Assembly: GCA_964611895.1 (NCBI GenBank)
Contig: CAZTDN010000015.1
Span: forward strand, 11,347 to 75,346
Reading direction: 5' to 3'
Origin: JAIEOG01 sp964611895
GTDB lineage: Bacteria; Bdellovibrionota; FAC87; UBA2466
Length of the DNA: 64,000 nt
How positions within the stretch are numbered: the stretch's first letter is position 1; every line of letters starts with the position of its first letter. A model generated the notes under the pieces. It did not search any database, was not told the DNA's origin, and saw only the letters and a program-made list of their open reading frames with translations. A program made the translations under genes and the position numbers. Below, piece by piece: positions 26,128-34,863 of the stretch.

Positions 26128-27228
26128 TTATATCGCGTGGTCATTGATAAAGTCGATGAACGCACGGAGATTGCCGTAGTCGCGCCTATCAAACGGAAAG
26201 ACTAGGCGCGGCAATTTGGCCAGCTCGGGCTCATTGGCTTCTTCTGGTAAAGGCTCGCTCATGACCATTTTCCCGCCCTTGGCCAAAAAGCCAAACTTCT
26301 CGTTAAGCTGCTTGAGAACAGCAGGCTTGAGAGCGCGTTTGAGCCTTACGACGGCTTTTTCACGCGTAAATCGCATGGAGTGGTACGTACTGTAAAAATG
26401 ATCAATATGATCTAAAGCCTCTTTTGTGGAGTGGAATATCCGGTAAAGATTTTTGTCTGCTTCAGAGATAAATCCCTGAGCCAAAACTGTGCCATACATA
26501 AAGTCAGTCAAACCCTTCCAGTACCCAGAACCCTTTGGCTCCACCATCACCACGGGAATGAGATTCGATTTGCCGGTTTGTAGAAGCGTTAACACCTCAA
26601 ACGCCTCGTCAAACGTTCCAAATCCCCCCGGAAAGAAAGCAAATGCCGACGCTTCTTTTACCAAGAACAGCTTACGCGTAAAAAAATACTTATAGTGAAT
26701 AAGCATTGTTTCATCGTCGACAAAAGGATTGTGCTCCTGCTCAAAAGGCAAACGAATGTTCAAGCCAAAACCGCTTTTTTGTTCAGCCCCTTCATTGCCC
26801 GCAGCCATGATCCCCGGCCCGCCTCCAGTGATGATCATATAGTTGCGCTTTGCAGCTTCGGCCGCAAAGTCCTTGGCAAACTGATACAGCGGCGTTCCAG
26901 GCGGCACCCGCGCCGATCCAAACATGGTGATCTTGGAGCGGTGGCGGTGCGGGTAAAATGTCTTAAACGAAAATCGTAGCTCTTTGATTGTCGTTGCAGT
27001 GATTTTTAGATTAAGCGTCCCTGGACTTTCTTGGGCTAACTTGGCGGCAGCCCTAAAAATATCCCCTATGACTGGCAATCGATGGGGTTTTTGATTCTTC
27101 GCCAATTCGTGCACTATCTCGTCCAAATCGACTTCCCACTGTTCACGCGATCGCTGAGACTTCTTGATAGGCTTTGACGTCTTTTTCTTGGGCTTGGACG
27201 CCTTAGCCTTTCGTTTTGCTTCTTTCAT
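26128..27228 (-). CDS. LOG family (TIGR00730-like) Rossmann-fold protein
   Basis: The core has both signature motifs of the LOG/lysine-decarboxylase-like family: GGGPGIMAAGNEGA (135 onward) and PGGFGTFDE (200-208). Some members are phosphoribohydrolases that act on nucleotides or cytokinin precursors; the substrate here is unknown. Length is 366 residues, with a Lys-rich N-terminus and extra C-terminal region, longer than the 190-residue minimal form. The ATG at 27228 sits behind GGAAAGG; the longer frame runs through the divergent promoter. Confidence 0.88.
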   Translation of the reverse strand: MKEAKRKAKASKPKKKTSKPIKKSQRSREQWEVDLDEIVHELAKNQKPHRLPVIGDIFRAAAKLAQESPGTLNLKITATTIKELRFSFKTFYPHRHRSKITMFGSARVPPGTPLYQFAKDFAAEAAKRNYMIITGGGPGIMAAGNEGAEQKSGFGLNIRLPFEQEHNPFVDDETMLIHYKYFFTRKLFLVKEASAFAFFPGGFGTFDEAFEVLTLLQTGKSNLIPVVMVEPKGSGYWKGLTDFMYGTVLAQGFISEADKNLYRIFHSTKEALDHIDHFYSTYHSMRFTREKAVVRLKRALKPAVLKQLNEKFGFLAKGGKMVMSEPLPEEANEPELAKLPRLVFPFDRRDYGNLRAFIDFINDHAI

Positions 27229-27269
27229 CGAGACCTTTCCCTTTGCCTGACTTGCCGCCTTATACGATA

Positions 27270-28487
27270 ATGCTGCCCATGTCAGAATCCAAATACTCGT
27301 TTCGCTGGTACGTATTACAGCTGATGGCATCCGCCGCGGGTGCCGTGACTAGCCTGTATCTCCTCGTGCAACATACCCGATTGAAATTGGGAATCCAAGG
27401 AGGGTCCTTTTGCGATATTGGACGGTTTGCGGACTGCAGCGCAGTGAACGCGAGCCAGTTTTCCGAAGTTCGGGGTATTCCTCTCGCCGCCTTCGGAGTG
27501 CTGTATTTTCTTTGTGTTTTCGTCCTGATTGCCGCCCAATCCCCCTCCAAAAAGGGATTCCGCCGCGCCCAAATGTGGGCCGCTCGTTTAGGGTTATTGG
27601 CTCTAGCAGTGGATGTTTGGTTGCTCGCAGTGCAAGTGTTTTTCCTGAAAACCACTTGCCTTCTCTGTCTGTTTACCTACTTATGCACCCTGACCTTTCT
27701 GGCTGGGGGCTGGCTTTTACAGAACCGACCTCGCACATGGAAGACTTGGTTGTCGGGTGAACGCAAACCCGCCATAGCGCCTCTCGCGCTCGCTCTTTGC
27801 TCTGTCACCCTCTTCGCATCGGCAATTGGTATGTACCAATACGTGCAAGGAAGCTATTCCTCCGCCCGTTTAGCTATGCAAGAACAATCCAAAAAAGTGT
27901 TTTTGGAAACTTGGTCCTCCCGTCCCTCGAAAAACATCCCCCTATCTGAGCCCTCATATTCCTGGGGAAACCCGCAAGGGAAAGTACGAATTGTCGTTTT
28001 TAGCGACTTTGAATGCCCACATTGTCAACGTGCCGCCTTCGCTCTGCATACCGCCTTGTCGTCGATGGAAGACCAGGTGCTGCTCGTTTTCAAAAACTTT
28101 CCTTTGGACATGTCTTGTAACCCTTTGCTCAAGCAAGCGATCCACAAAAGCGCCTGTCCCCTCGCATTTTTGGGTTACTGCGCACAGCAAAAAAAGCGAT
28201 TTTGGGACTTTCATGATCGCGTTTTTTTCAAGCTTTCCGCGCGAGAAATTTCTGACTCTACAGAGGCCCTTTACAATGGGGTAAAACCGCTCTTTACTCG
28301 CAAGGAATTTGACGATTGCTTGCAAAACCCTGCTGCCTTAGCGAGCGTACGAGAAGACATTGAACTCGGTAAGACCTTGGAAGTCGATGCCACCCCTGCC
28401 ATTTTCATCAACGGCAAGCGCGTCGCAGCAGCTCCTACGGTAGACTTGATCCGAGAGCTCGTTCAACGAGAGTTAAACTCGAACTAG
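27270..28487 (+). CDS. VKOR-DsbA fusion (disulfide-forming membrane protein)
   Basis: The N-terminal half is a vitamin K epoxide reductase homologue with four or five membrane helices. It has loop cysteines Cys48 and Cys56, followed by Ser58, and the quinone-site pair Cys130-x-x-Cys133 in TTCLLC. A periplasmic DsbA-like thioredoxin domain (about 225-405) follows, with Cys247-Pro-His-Cys250 and a VDATPAIF cis-Pro loop. Fused, the two make a self-contained system that forms disulfides and passes electrons to quinone. An ATG at 27279 is an equally possible start. The stop overlaps the convergent isoamylase stop. Confidence 0.9.
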   Translation: MLPMSESKYSFRWYVLQLMASAAGAVTSLYLLVQHTRLKLGIQGGSFCDIGRFADCSAVNASQFSEVRGIPLAAFGVLYFLCVFVLIAAQSPSKKGFRRAQMWAARLGLLALAVDVWLLAVQVFFLKTTCLLCLFTYLCTLTFLAGGWLLQNRPRTWKTWLSGERKPAIAPLALALCSVTLFASAIGMYQYVQGSYSSARLAMQEQSKKVFLETWSSRPSKNIPLSEPSYSWGNPQGKVRIVVFSDFECPHCQRAAFALHTALSSMEDQVLLVFKNFPLDMSCNPLLKQAIHKSACPLAFLGYCAQQKKRFWDFHDRVFFKLSAREISDSTEALYNGVKPLFTRKEFDDCLQNPAALASVREDIELGKTLEVDATPAIFINGKRVAAAPTVDLIRELVQRELNSN

Positions 28488-30796
28488 TTTTCGACAAAAA
28501 CCGCTAGAGCACGAGCGCTCAGAGTGTAGGTTTTTTCTTTAAACTGCTTTGACTTCCCCGGAGGTAAGAAGCAACCACTCGACTCAAAGGACGAGCTTGT
28601 ATCACCCTGCCAATACCAGTGGTGCCCTGGCCGGGGCGATGGCAAGTGCACTTCGCGCTCCTTGGTCCCCCAGTTGTAGGCTATATAAACAGAAAGAGAT
28701 TTATCCAAAGAGGGATCCACAGAGTCAATTCTCCAGGCCAAGAAATGTTGCCCCCCATCGTCCATATAGCGAACTGACGCTGCTGAGCTGCCATCCGCCT
28801 GGTACCAGGCAAGATCATTCACGCCATTGCCATTGGTGTCCGTACCCTTGCGAAATTCTGCCGGCCGAAGCAGAGCATTTTGTTTGCGGAACCCGATGAG
28901 ATTCTGAGTGAACGTATAGAATCCCCGGTTCGTGGTCTTGAGACTCCAATCAATCCATGTTCCAGGAGAGTCAATGTTATAGGCATTATTGTTGCCATTC
29001 TGGGAGCGCAGGAACTCGTCACCGCCCAATATCATGGGCACACCAAAAGAGAGTAGGTTCAACGCCATGGCATTTCGGGCCGCTTGTCGACGGCGTGCCT
29101 CAGTCTGCGAAGGTGTTTCTCCGCTGACCACTTGATCCCAAGAGTTGTTATGCAACTCTCCTCCGTCAGAAGGTCCGTACGGCGGGGGTTGTTTGTTGCG
29201 AGGAGAATTGTATGAGAACAAGTCATACAAAGTGAAGCCGTCGTGCGAAGTGACTTTGTTCACCGAGTGCCAAGGTTTGCGTCCATCCGCCTCGAAAATA
29301 TCGGCAGACCCAGTCACTCTTGCTGCAATCATCCCAGGTGTGGGCGCATCATACCCGACGCGATTGATACTCTTGCGAATAATGTCTCGGAAACTACCAT
29401 TCCATTCTGCCCAGCCGGCCTGTCGGTGGGGGTGGTAGGGAAAATTTCCAAGCTGGTATGCTTCTTCGCCCAAATGCCAGGGCTCAGCAATCAAATCCAC
29501 TCCTGCCCCTCCATCGGCGGGACGAGCAGGCAATTCAGCGATAGCCCGATTGAGGACATTCTCTGCCGGCATCTTGTCAAAATGAAACCGATCGCCATCG
29601 GCGTATACATTGCCAAGCACCGACGCAAGATCAAAACGAAACCCATCCACACCCAACGATCGATAGTAGGCTAAAGAATCGAGAATTAAATCGCGCACCA
29701 TGGGGTGAGCACAATTAAAGTTCGGTCCACAACCATTGTTGTCCTTGTACCCACTGCCCCGAATCGTTTGATAGTAAGCAGCATTGTCGATTCCGCGGAA
29801 CGAAAGAATCTGCGCCACATCCGAATCTTTGTGAGTTCCCCCTTCGAAAGTGTGGTTATAGACGACATCCAAGTAGACTTTTATCCCTTCAGCATGAAAT
29901 GCCTGGACCATTGCACGAAACTCCTCAATGACACCACCCGGAACCTTACGACTGCTCGGAGTTGCGTATTGACGATCGGGAGAAAAATAACTCACGGGCA
30001 TGTAGCCCCAGTAGTTATTGCGGCTGGGATCGGCGACCTGATTCAGCTCATTTTGAAACTCGTGGATTGGCAAGAATTCTATAGCAGTCACCCCCAGAGC
30101 TCTGAGCTCCTTGGCTTTCTTGCCAGCCGCTAAGTAAGTCCCACGCTCCTGTTTTGGCAGTCGGGTATCGGCCATTGTAAGACCCCGCAAATGCGCTTCA
30201 AAAATGATTTCATCACGAAAGGGGCGGTGAATTGTGGAGTACGTCGCGGGCACTGTGGGAAGGACCAAGCCTTTCGGTGCCGCCTCGCTAGAATCAATAG
30301 CGCCGAACTTTGGCCCCGAAAGATACACTGTCTCGTCCTCATATCCAGGACTGAGGGGATCATGACTCAGCTCCAGGGCGTAAGGATCGATTACAAGTTT
30401 TCTGGGATTAAACCGATTGCCTTCGGCATCGACATCATCTGCGTTGGGCCCGGATAGTCGGTACCCGTAATACAGCGCAGTTTTTGCTGGATCGGAGGAA
30501 AGTCCGGCCGCCGCCAGATCGGAAAATGCGACTTCGGTGCTCCAAACTCCAGCACTGTTTTGAAGTTTGCGTTCCAAGAGAGCTTTGCCGTGGCGATCCG
30601 CAAACAAACAAAGCTCAACCGATTGAGCTGAAAGAGAGCGTAGACGAAAAACGACTTTCTCGTTCGCCACATCAATGGATGCGCCATAGCGGAGCATCCA
30701 TCCGGAACAAGGCACCGGACCAGCTGTCGCGATGAAAGAAATGGCAGAAAAGAGCAAAAACCAACCCGAAAAACCCATGCGCCGAGATTGTGTCAT
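28484..30796 (-). CDS. secreted isoamylase / glycogen debranching enzyme (GH13)
   Basis: This enzyme should hydrolyse alpha-1,6 branches of glycogen or similar glucans. Domains in order: signal peptide; beta-sandwich (CBM48-like); GH13 barrel with VYNHT, RFDLAS (nucleophile Asp389), DLIAEPW (acid Glu438) and TSHD (Asp519); C-terminal beta domain. It is 770 residues. GlgX of most bacteria is cytosolic, but here the N-terminus (FSGWFLLFSAISFIATA) is a signal peptide, as in the secreted Pseudomonas isoamylase. An in-frame GTG/ATG further upstream is less likely. Confidence 0.9.
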   Translation of the reverse strand: MTQSRRMGFSGWFLLFSAISFIATAGPVPCSGWMLRYGASIDVANEKVVFRLRSLSAQSVELCLFADRHGKALLERKLQNSAGVWSTEVAFSDLAAAGLSSDPAKTALYYGYRLSGPNADDVDAEGNRFNPRKLVIDPYALELSHDPLSPGYEDETVYLSGPKFGAIDSSEAAPKGLVLPTVPATYSTIHRPFRDEIIFEAHLRGLTMADTRLPKQERGTYLAAGKKAKELRALGVTAIEFLPIHEFQNELNQVADPSRNNYWGYMPVSYFSPDRQYATPSSRKVPGGVIEEFRAMVQAFHAEGIKVYLDVVYNHTFEGGTHKDSDVAQILSFRGIDNAAYYQTIRGSGYKDNNGCGPNFNCAHPMVRDLILDSLAYYRSLGVDGFRFDLASVLGNVYADGDRFHFDKMPAENVLNRAIAELPARPADGGAGVDLIAEPWHLGEEAYQLGNFPYHPHRQAGWAEWNGSFRDIIRKSINRVGYDAPTPGMIAARVTGSADIFEADGRKPWHSVNKVTSHDGFTLYDLFSYNSPRNKQPPPYGPSDGGELHNNSWDQVVSGETPSQTEARRRQAARNAMALNLLSFGVPMILGGDEFLRSQNGNNNAYNIDSPGTWIDWSLKTTNRGFYTFTQNLIGFRKQNALLRPAEFRKGTDTNGNGVNDLAWYQADGSSAASVRYMDDGGQHFLAWRIDSVDPSLDKSLSVYIAYNWGTKEREVHLPSPRPGHHWYWQGDTSSSFESSGCFLPPGKSKQFKEKTYTLSARALAVFVEN

Positions 30797-30862
30797 CGCG
30801 CCTATTCCCAGGCAATTTCTAACTGCGTACTCAAGCGCCGTGCCCAGCACGCAATGAAACCG

Positions 30863-30879
30863 TGTCTATTCTTTAGACA
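30863..30879. repeat. inverted repeat upstream of sigma-54 promoter
   Basis: TGTCTA-TTCTT-TAGACA is a perfect six-base inverted repeat in the 216-base gap between divergent genes. It is centred about 123 bases upstream of the predicted start near 30994, a suitable place for an activator site. Nothing else stands out in this gap apart from the promoter. Confidence 0.35.
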
Positions 30880-30967
30880 GGTGCCCAAGAGCGTATGCCC
30901 TCTCTAACGCTTAGGCGCCCAGGCAAGCTTTCCCCCTTGAAATCATTGAGCAATTCCCCCGAAAAAC

Positions 30968-30983
30968 AGGCACTTGGATTGCT
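30968..30983 (+). promoter_or_regulatory. sigma-54 promoter of the 497-residue secreted protein
   Basis: AGGCACTTGGATTGCT matches TGGCAC-N5-TTGCT except for the first base, with GG (30969-30970) and GC (30981-30982) ten bases apart. The predicted start near 30994 leaves a short leader that contains GGGAGGGA before the ATG at 31013. Confidence 0.75.
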
Positions 30984-31012
30984 TCTACTTAAAGGTGGGA
31001 GGGACCGTTAGG

Positions 31013-32506
31013 ATGCGTAGGCTCTTAGCCATGGCTCTATTCGCAATGCTCGCACCACACGTGTGGGCGAACTCCGTCGAAGATGCCGAAAAATCCGAAG
31101 AACGGGCCCGCGCTGCGTTTACCGAGCAGTTCACAAAATTTACCCAAGACAAAAACGTCCAGGGCCGCGCCAAAACTCCGGATGGCAAAATCGTCGGCGG
31201 GGGAAAGAAAACCCGATTCAACCCGGACGATGGCCTGAACTTCCAAAGCGATTTGACCTACCACGACTATGCTTACGTAAAACAGATAGAAGGGGACGCC
31301 GGCGGTCCCACCCCCGCCGGGCAGCCCGGCCAAAAACCCAAAGAGTTTCTTCAACCCTGGGTATCTGAACACGGAGCGATCGGCGCAGCAGGAGGCTCTT
31401 CCGTCCTCGAGCGCACAGCGTACCAGTTTGCCCAGCAATACAAGGAGCAGGATAAACAGGCCCAGAACCAACCCGAAACTCCCGGAGTGAGAAACCGCTC
31501 GATTTTTACGATCACCACCAAGGAAGTATTCGACCAAGCGCAAGCTGGTGCCGGCGGTGCGCAGATGGGCGCCAACCCCGAAATGGAAAAGGACAAAGTC
31601 GACCGATGGGAACTGCGCCCCGAAGTGCGCCAAGCCATCACCAAGGTGGGCGACGATTCCTTCCAAACTATTTTGCAGTCGGCCCGGGGAGAAGGGGCTG
31701 AAAACGATCCCCAAGCCCTCCCAAATGGAGTGTATCTCAGACAGGGAGCGTACGAAGCGACCAAAGCGCTCTGGAACGCTACATTAGCAAACCGCGCCCA
31801 ACGCACGATCTTCCGCGCTGTCCCTCGAAGCGGGGCACTAGGTAAAGTGGAAACCAGTGAAGGAGCCCCCAACTGTGAATCTTGGTCGCAAGCAGCGGTA
31901 AACGCGATCAATGGGCAAGCCAATCTCAAACCAGAAGACAAGCAACGCTACCTCCAGGACGCTCAGCGCATGACCCAACAATGTAAACAAGTCTCTGCTC
32001 TCCCGTTCAATATGATTGCGCCGGTTTTCAAACCCGATGAGCAGGGACAGGAAACCCTGCAATCTGACGGCCCACTAAAAGAAGAAGCTTTTCAGCGCGA
32101 CACTCGCATCCAACTGGAGCTGCTCGCTAATACTTCCAAAAGCATCACGGATGTTCCTTCGAACTGGCAGTACACCAAAGAAGACGAAAAAGCCCGGGTG
32201 ACGATACGCTACGATGACAACCAACCCCGCGAAGGCTCAATGACCATGAAGGAGCAGGTTCAATCGTATAACCAAAATCTAAAAGACGCCGAAGTGGCTT
32301 ACCAGGAAGTCGGAAGCCGCATTCCCGGCCTTGCTATCCCCAAGCCCACGGACTATGCGATTCCCGAGGGAACTTCTCTTCGGAATATCAATCAGCCACC
32401 GGCCGCGGCTTATGAAGAAGTCGGCATGCGGAAAAACAACCCCGAAGCCACCGGCCCCGTACCCCAAACCTACGAACAGCTTCTCCAGGCCGCCCAAACG
32501 AACTAA
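31013..32506 (+). CDS. secreted protein of unknown function
   Basis: This is a 497-residue protein with a signal peptide (LLAMALFAMLAPHVWA). The mature part is rich in Gln, Pro, Ala and charged residues. It has only two Cys (APNCESWS and QQCKQVS), possibly one disulfide. I see no domain that I know. The ATG at 31013 lies behind GGGAGGGA; the longer frame to 30974 would run through the promoter. It stands alone under a sigma-54 promoter, so its expression is probably conditional. Confidence 0.7.
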   Translation: MRRLLAMALFAMLAPHVWANSVEDAEKSEERARAAFTEQFTKFTQDKNVQGRAKTPDGKIVGGGKKTRFNPDDGLNFQSDLTYHDYAYVKQIEGDAGGPTPAGQPGQKPKEFLQPWVSEHGAIGAAGGSSVLERTAYQFAQQYKEQDKQAQNQPETPGVRNRSIFTITTKEVFDQAQAGAGGAQMGANPEMEKDKVDRWELRPEVRQAITKVGDDSFQTILQSARGEGAENDPQALPNGVYLRQGAYEATKALWNATLANRAQRTIFRAVPRSGALGKVETSEGAPNCESWSQAAVNAINGQANLKPEDKQRYLQDAQRMTQQCKQVSALPFNMIAPVFKPDEQGQETLQSDGPLKEEAFQRDTRIQLELLANTSKSITDVPSNWQYTKEDEKARVTIRYDDNQPREGSMTMKEQVQSYNQNLKDAEVAYQEVGSRIPGLAIPKPTDYAIPEGTSLRNINQPPAAAYEEVGMRKNNPEATGPVPQTYEQLLQAAQTN

Positions 32507-32546
32507 CCAAACAGCCTAGTCAGTTCGGAAAGTGCATGCTATAGCC

Positions 32547-33092
32547 ATGCCCATGTCGAAACTCCATGTGTTCCTCAGCGCCGCAGAAATCGAGGCGCTT
32601 AACACCCAGCTAGCGGCCAGAATCACGCATGATTACCAAGATGTCCTTAAACCCGGCGAGGCGTTGCACGTGATTGTAACGCTCAAAGGCGCGGTGTTTT
32701 TTGCTGCGGACTTGCTCCGAAAAATCGACCTCCCTGTCCTGGTCGATTTTGTACGCGTATCCAGTTACGGCAATGCCACCCAGTCGAGTGGAGTGGTCAA
32801 GGTTATCCACGACGTAGAAACAACTCCTATCGGCAAGCACGTGCTTATATTGGATGAGATAGTGGACTCGGGACTGACTCTGTCAGTCCTTTTAGATCGA
32901 CTAAATGCTCTCCAACCCGCTTCACTGAAAATTTGCGCGCTCCTGAGCAAGCCCAGTCGACGGCAAACCCCTGTTGAAATCCACTATCTTGGAACGGAAG
33001 TAGAGGATAAATTCCTAGTTGGGTATGGACTGGACCACGGTGAACGTTATCGCAATCTTAAAGAGATCTCGGTTTTGGATTCTAGTCCTTAG
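32547..33092 (+). CDS. hpt: hypoxanthine phosphoribosyltransferase
   Basis: This enzyme salvages hypoxanthine or guanine with PRPP to give IMP or GMP in the cytosol. The PRPP motif is VLILDEIVDSGLTL (residues 99-112), and the C-terminal base-binding loop is DKFLVGYGLDHGERYRNL. The length of 181 residues is normal. The start could be the ATG at 32547 or 32553; neither has a good ribosome site. The 3' end overlaps the deacetylase gene. Confidence 0.93.
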   Translation: MPMSKLHVFLSAAEIEALNTQLAARITHDYQDVLKPGEALHVIVTLKGAVFFAADLLRKIDLPVLVDFVRVSSYGNATQSSGVVKVIHDVETTPIGKHVLILDEIVDSGLTLSVLLDRLNALQPASLKICALLSKPSRRQTPVEIHYLGTEVEDKFLVGYGLDHGERYRNLKEISVLDSSP

Positions 33093-33720
33093 CCTAGCAT
33101 TTTTGGGTTATGCCCTTGTCCATCCGAATGTGTACCGAGGACCTCGTTCTGCAAAACGCATCGCGCTGACGTTGGATGATGGCCCCAACCCTCCCTATAC
33201 AAGCTTGTTTCTCCGATTACTCGCGCAGGAAAAGATCCCGGCGACTTTCTTTGTTCTGGGCCGAAACATCGAACTTCACCGAAAAGCGGCTTTGGAGATT
33301 GTCTCTCAGGGGCACGAGATTGGGAACCACAGCTACTCGCACCAGCCATTAGCTTGGAAGTCCCCGCACCTCATCGCCCGAGAAATTTCCAGAACAGACG
33401 CTTTAATCCGAAGTTTGGGCTACCAGGGGAAAATCCCGTTCCGGGCCCCTTTTGGAGAGTGGTTTGGCATGCATAATCTTACTCTTTTCTGGTTGGGGCG
33501 AGAGAATGTGCTCTACGATGTCCCTCCCGAGCCACCCGATTACTTTCGTTCCAACCCTCAAGCGATGGCCGATTCGGCCCAGCAACGAGTAAAACCAGGA
33601 TCGATAGTTTTATTCCATGATGGAGAAGGAATACGCGTGGAATCGCTCGAAGCGACTGCTCGCCTCATCCCTGCACTAAAACGACAAGGATATACTTTTG
33701 TTCGAGTATCTGAGCTTTAG
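33025..33720 (+). CDS. NodB-type polysaccharide deacetylase, membrane-anchored
   Basis: This is a carbohydrate esterase family 4 protein. One N-terminal membrane helix (about 17-33) places the catalytic domain outside the cytoplasm. Motifs: TLDDGPNPPYT with Asp51 and Asp52, HSYSH with metal ligands His102 and His106, RAPFG, and LFHDG at the end. The substrate could be peptidoglycan or another N-acetylated polymer. The ATG at 33025 lies 68 bases inside hpt; a GTG at 33040 is an alternative. It is probably in one transcript with hpt. Confidence 0.88.
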   Translation: MDWTTVNVIAILKRSRFWILVLSLAFLGYALVHPNVYRGPRSAKRIALTLDDGPNPPYTSLFLRLLAQEKIPATFFVLGRNIELHRKAALEIVSQGHEIGNHSYSHQPLAWKSPHLIAREISRTDALIRSLGYQGKIPFRAPFGEWFGMHNLTLFWLGRENVLYDVPPEPPDYFRSNPQAMADSAQQRVKPGSIVLFHDGEGIRVESLEATARLIPALKRQGYTFVRVSEL

Positions 33721-34181
33721 TTTTTTAGCCGCTTGTCCCTAAAAACAAAATCCGCTTTGAAATGCAGTATCTTTATAGAAGCGCCGTCTTGCTCCCAACT
33801 CACATCTTCAATGTAAGACTTGAGTTCAGCCAAAGGGGAGAGCGCAAGACCGGTGAGCTGTTCCTGGGGGAGGGTCTTGTTTCCCGGTTGTAAGAAGGGC
33901 CTTAGACTCCACTCCGCAAGAAGCTCCTCTTGTTGCATTACTCGAAACCGCAGCGCTTCGGCGTCCCAATGAATCTGGTAAGCTTTCCCCCGAAAGAAGG
34001 CGGTGTGTGTTTTTTTTACACCGTCGAAGACTCTAAAGTATTCGAACCGTGCAAGCCAATCCGAGCCATGCACGGAGTACTGCGCAGGGTAGTCCGTCGT
34101 CAAAAAGAAGTAGCCTCCCCCAACGGCAACGCTTTGCGTTAACAGGCAGCCCGTCAGGGACCACCGCAGAATCCACTTCAT
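33717..34181 (-). CDS. small exported protein of unknown function
   Basis: This is a 154-residue protein with an N-terminal hydrophobic segment (about residues 3-21) that is a signal peptide or an anchor. The rest is beta-rich (FEYFRVFDGVKKTHTAFFRG) and resembles DUF3108-like periplasmic proteins, but I cannot confirm that. The ATG at 34181 follows GGAGGG. Its TAA stop shares bases with the TAG of the convergent deacetylase gene. Confidence 0.65.
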   Translation of the reverse strand: MKWILRWSLTGCLLTQSVAVGGGYFFLTTDYPAQYSVHGSDWLARFEYFRVFDGVKKTHTAFFRGKAYQIHWDAEALRFRVMQQEELLAEWSLRPFLQPGNKTLPQEQLTGLALSPLAELKSYIEDVSWEQDGASIKILHFKADFVFRDKRLKN

Positions 34182-34259
34182 GAATCCCTCCACTTAGCCA
34201 GTGACAATACCTTTCTCCGATCTTAATTTTGTAAAGATTTTTCGATCAGGGAGTAAAGC

Positions 34260-34805
34260 ATGCACCGCCACCTGTTTTTGGTTTTGATTTTTTTGTCGCA
34301 ATTCGCTTCAGCGGTCACTCCGCCCAAACCTGCTGTTCCGGCCCCCGCCCTGGGAGCTTCTTTGCAGGACGCTCCGGCATGGAAAGGAAAACCCTACGAT
34401 ACCCACTTTCAATTTTCCGCTCTATCCGGAATTGGACTGATGGGCACTTCCACAGGGGTTCCTCTTTATGGCGCCGTAGCTTTTAAAGTGCTGCATGAGG
34501 GTTTTATTGATGACATCAACGACCAGCTCTTTGTCGAAGCGATGGGAGGCCCTCTCTTCACTTGGGCAGGTGCGGGATGGGTTGCAGACCTTCATCTGCG
34601 CTGGGATTTCCACAAAAATGACCTTTGGTCTTTTTACGTCTTGGGCGGAGTGGGAGTCGACGTTTCTGGTACAGGCCTGGCTCGAGTCACCCTGGTACAC
34701 CCGCGCGTCGGTGTCGGGGCATTTTGGAACTTATTCGAATTTCTGAGCTTCCGTGCAGAAGTGAGCCACGAGTTCACCGGCATTGGCGTCGTTTACCTTT
34801 TATAA
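34260..34805 (+). CDS. small outer-membrane barrel-like protein
   Basis: This is a 181-residue protein with a signal peptide (LFLVLIFLSQFASA) and a Pro/Ala linker. Six to eight short amphipathic strands follow, rich in Gly and aromatic residues, which suggests a small eight-strand barrel. The start ATG is behind AGGGAG. It is monocistronic, with a strong terminator seven bases after the stop. Function unknown. Confidence 0.65.
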   Translation: MHRHLFLVLIFLSQFASAVTPPKPAVPAPALGASLQDAPAWKGKPYDTHFQFSALSGIGLMGTSTGVPLYGAVAFKVLHEGFIDDINDQLFVEAMGGPLFTWAGAGWVADLHLRWDFHKNDLWSFYVLGGVGVDVSGTGLARVTLVHPRVGVGAFWNLFEFLSFRAEVSHEFTGIGVVYLL

Positions 34806-34811
34806 AAAAAT

Positions 34812-34840
34812 ACGGCCCCAGATTTCTCTGGGGCCGTTTA
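34812..34840. terminator. bidirectional rho-independent terminator
   Basis: ACGGCCCCAGA and TCTGGGGCCGT form a perfect 11-base stem with loop TTTC (34812-34837). On the minus strand it is followed by a long T-run (AAAAAAA on the plus strand at 34804-34810), so it should end the flagellar operon after flgE. On the plus strand TTTA follows, so it may also end the gene at 34805. Confidence 0.88.
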
Positions 34841-34863
34841 GTGAACTGAACCAACCAAACTAA

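Noticed and set aside
30830..30850. TGGGCACGGCGCTTGAG upstream of the isoamylase (minus strand)
   Set aside because: Good -24 element, but the -12 element ends in GA instead of GC, which is nearly invariant in sigma-54 promoters.
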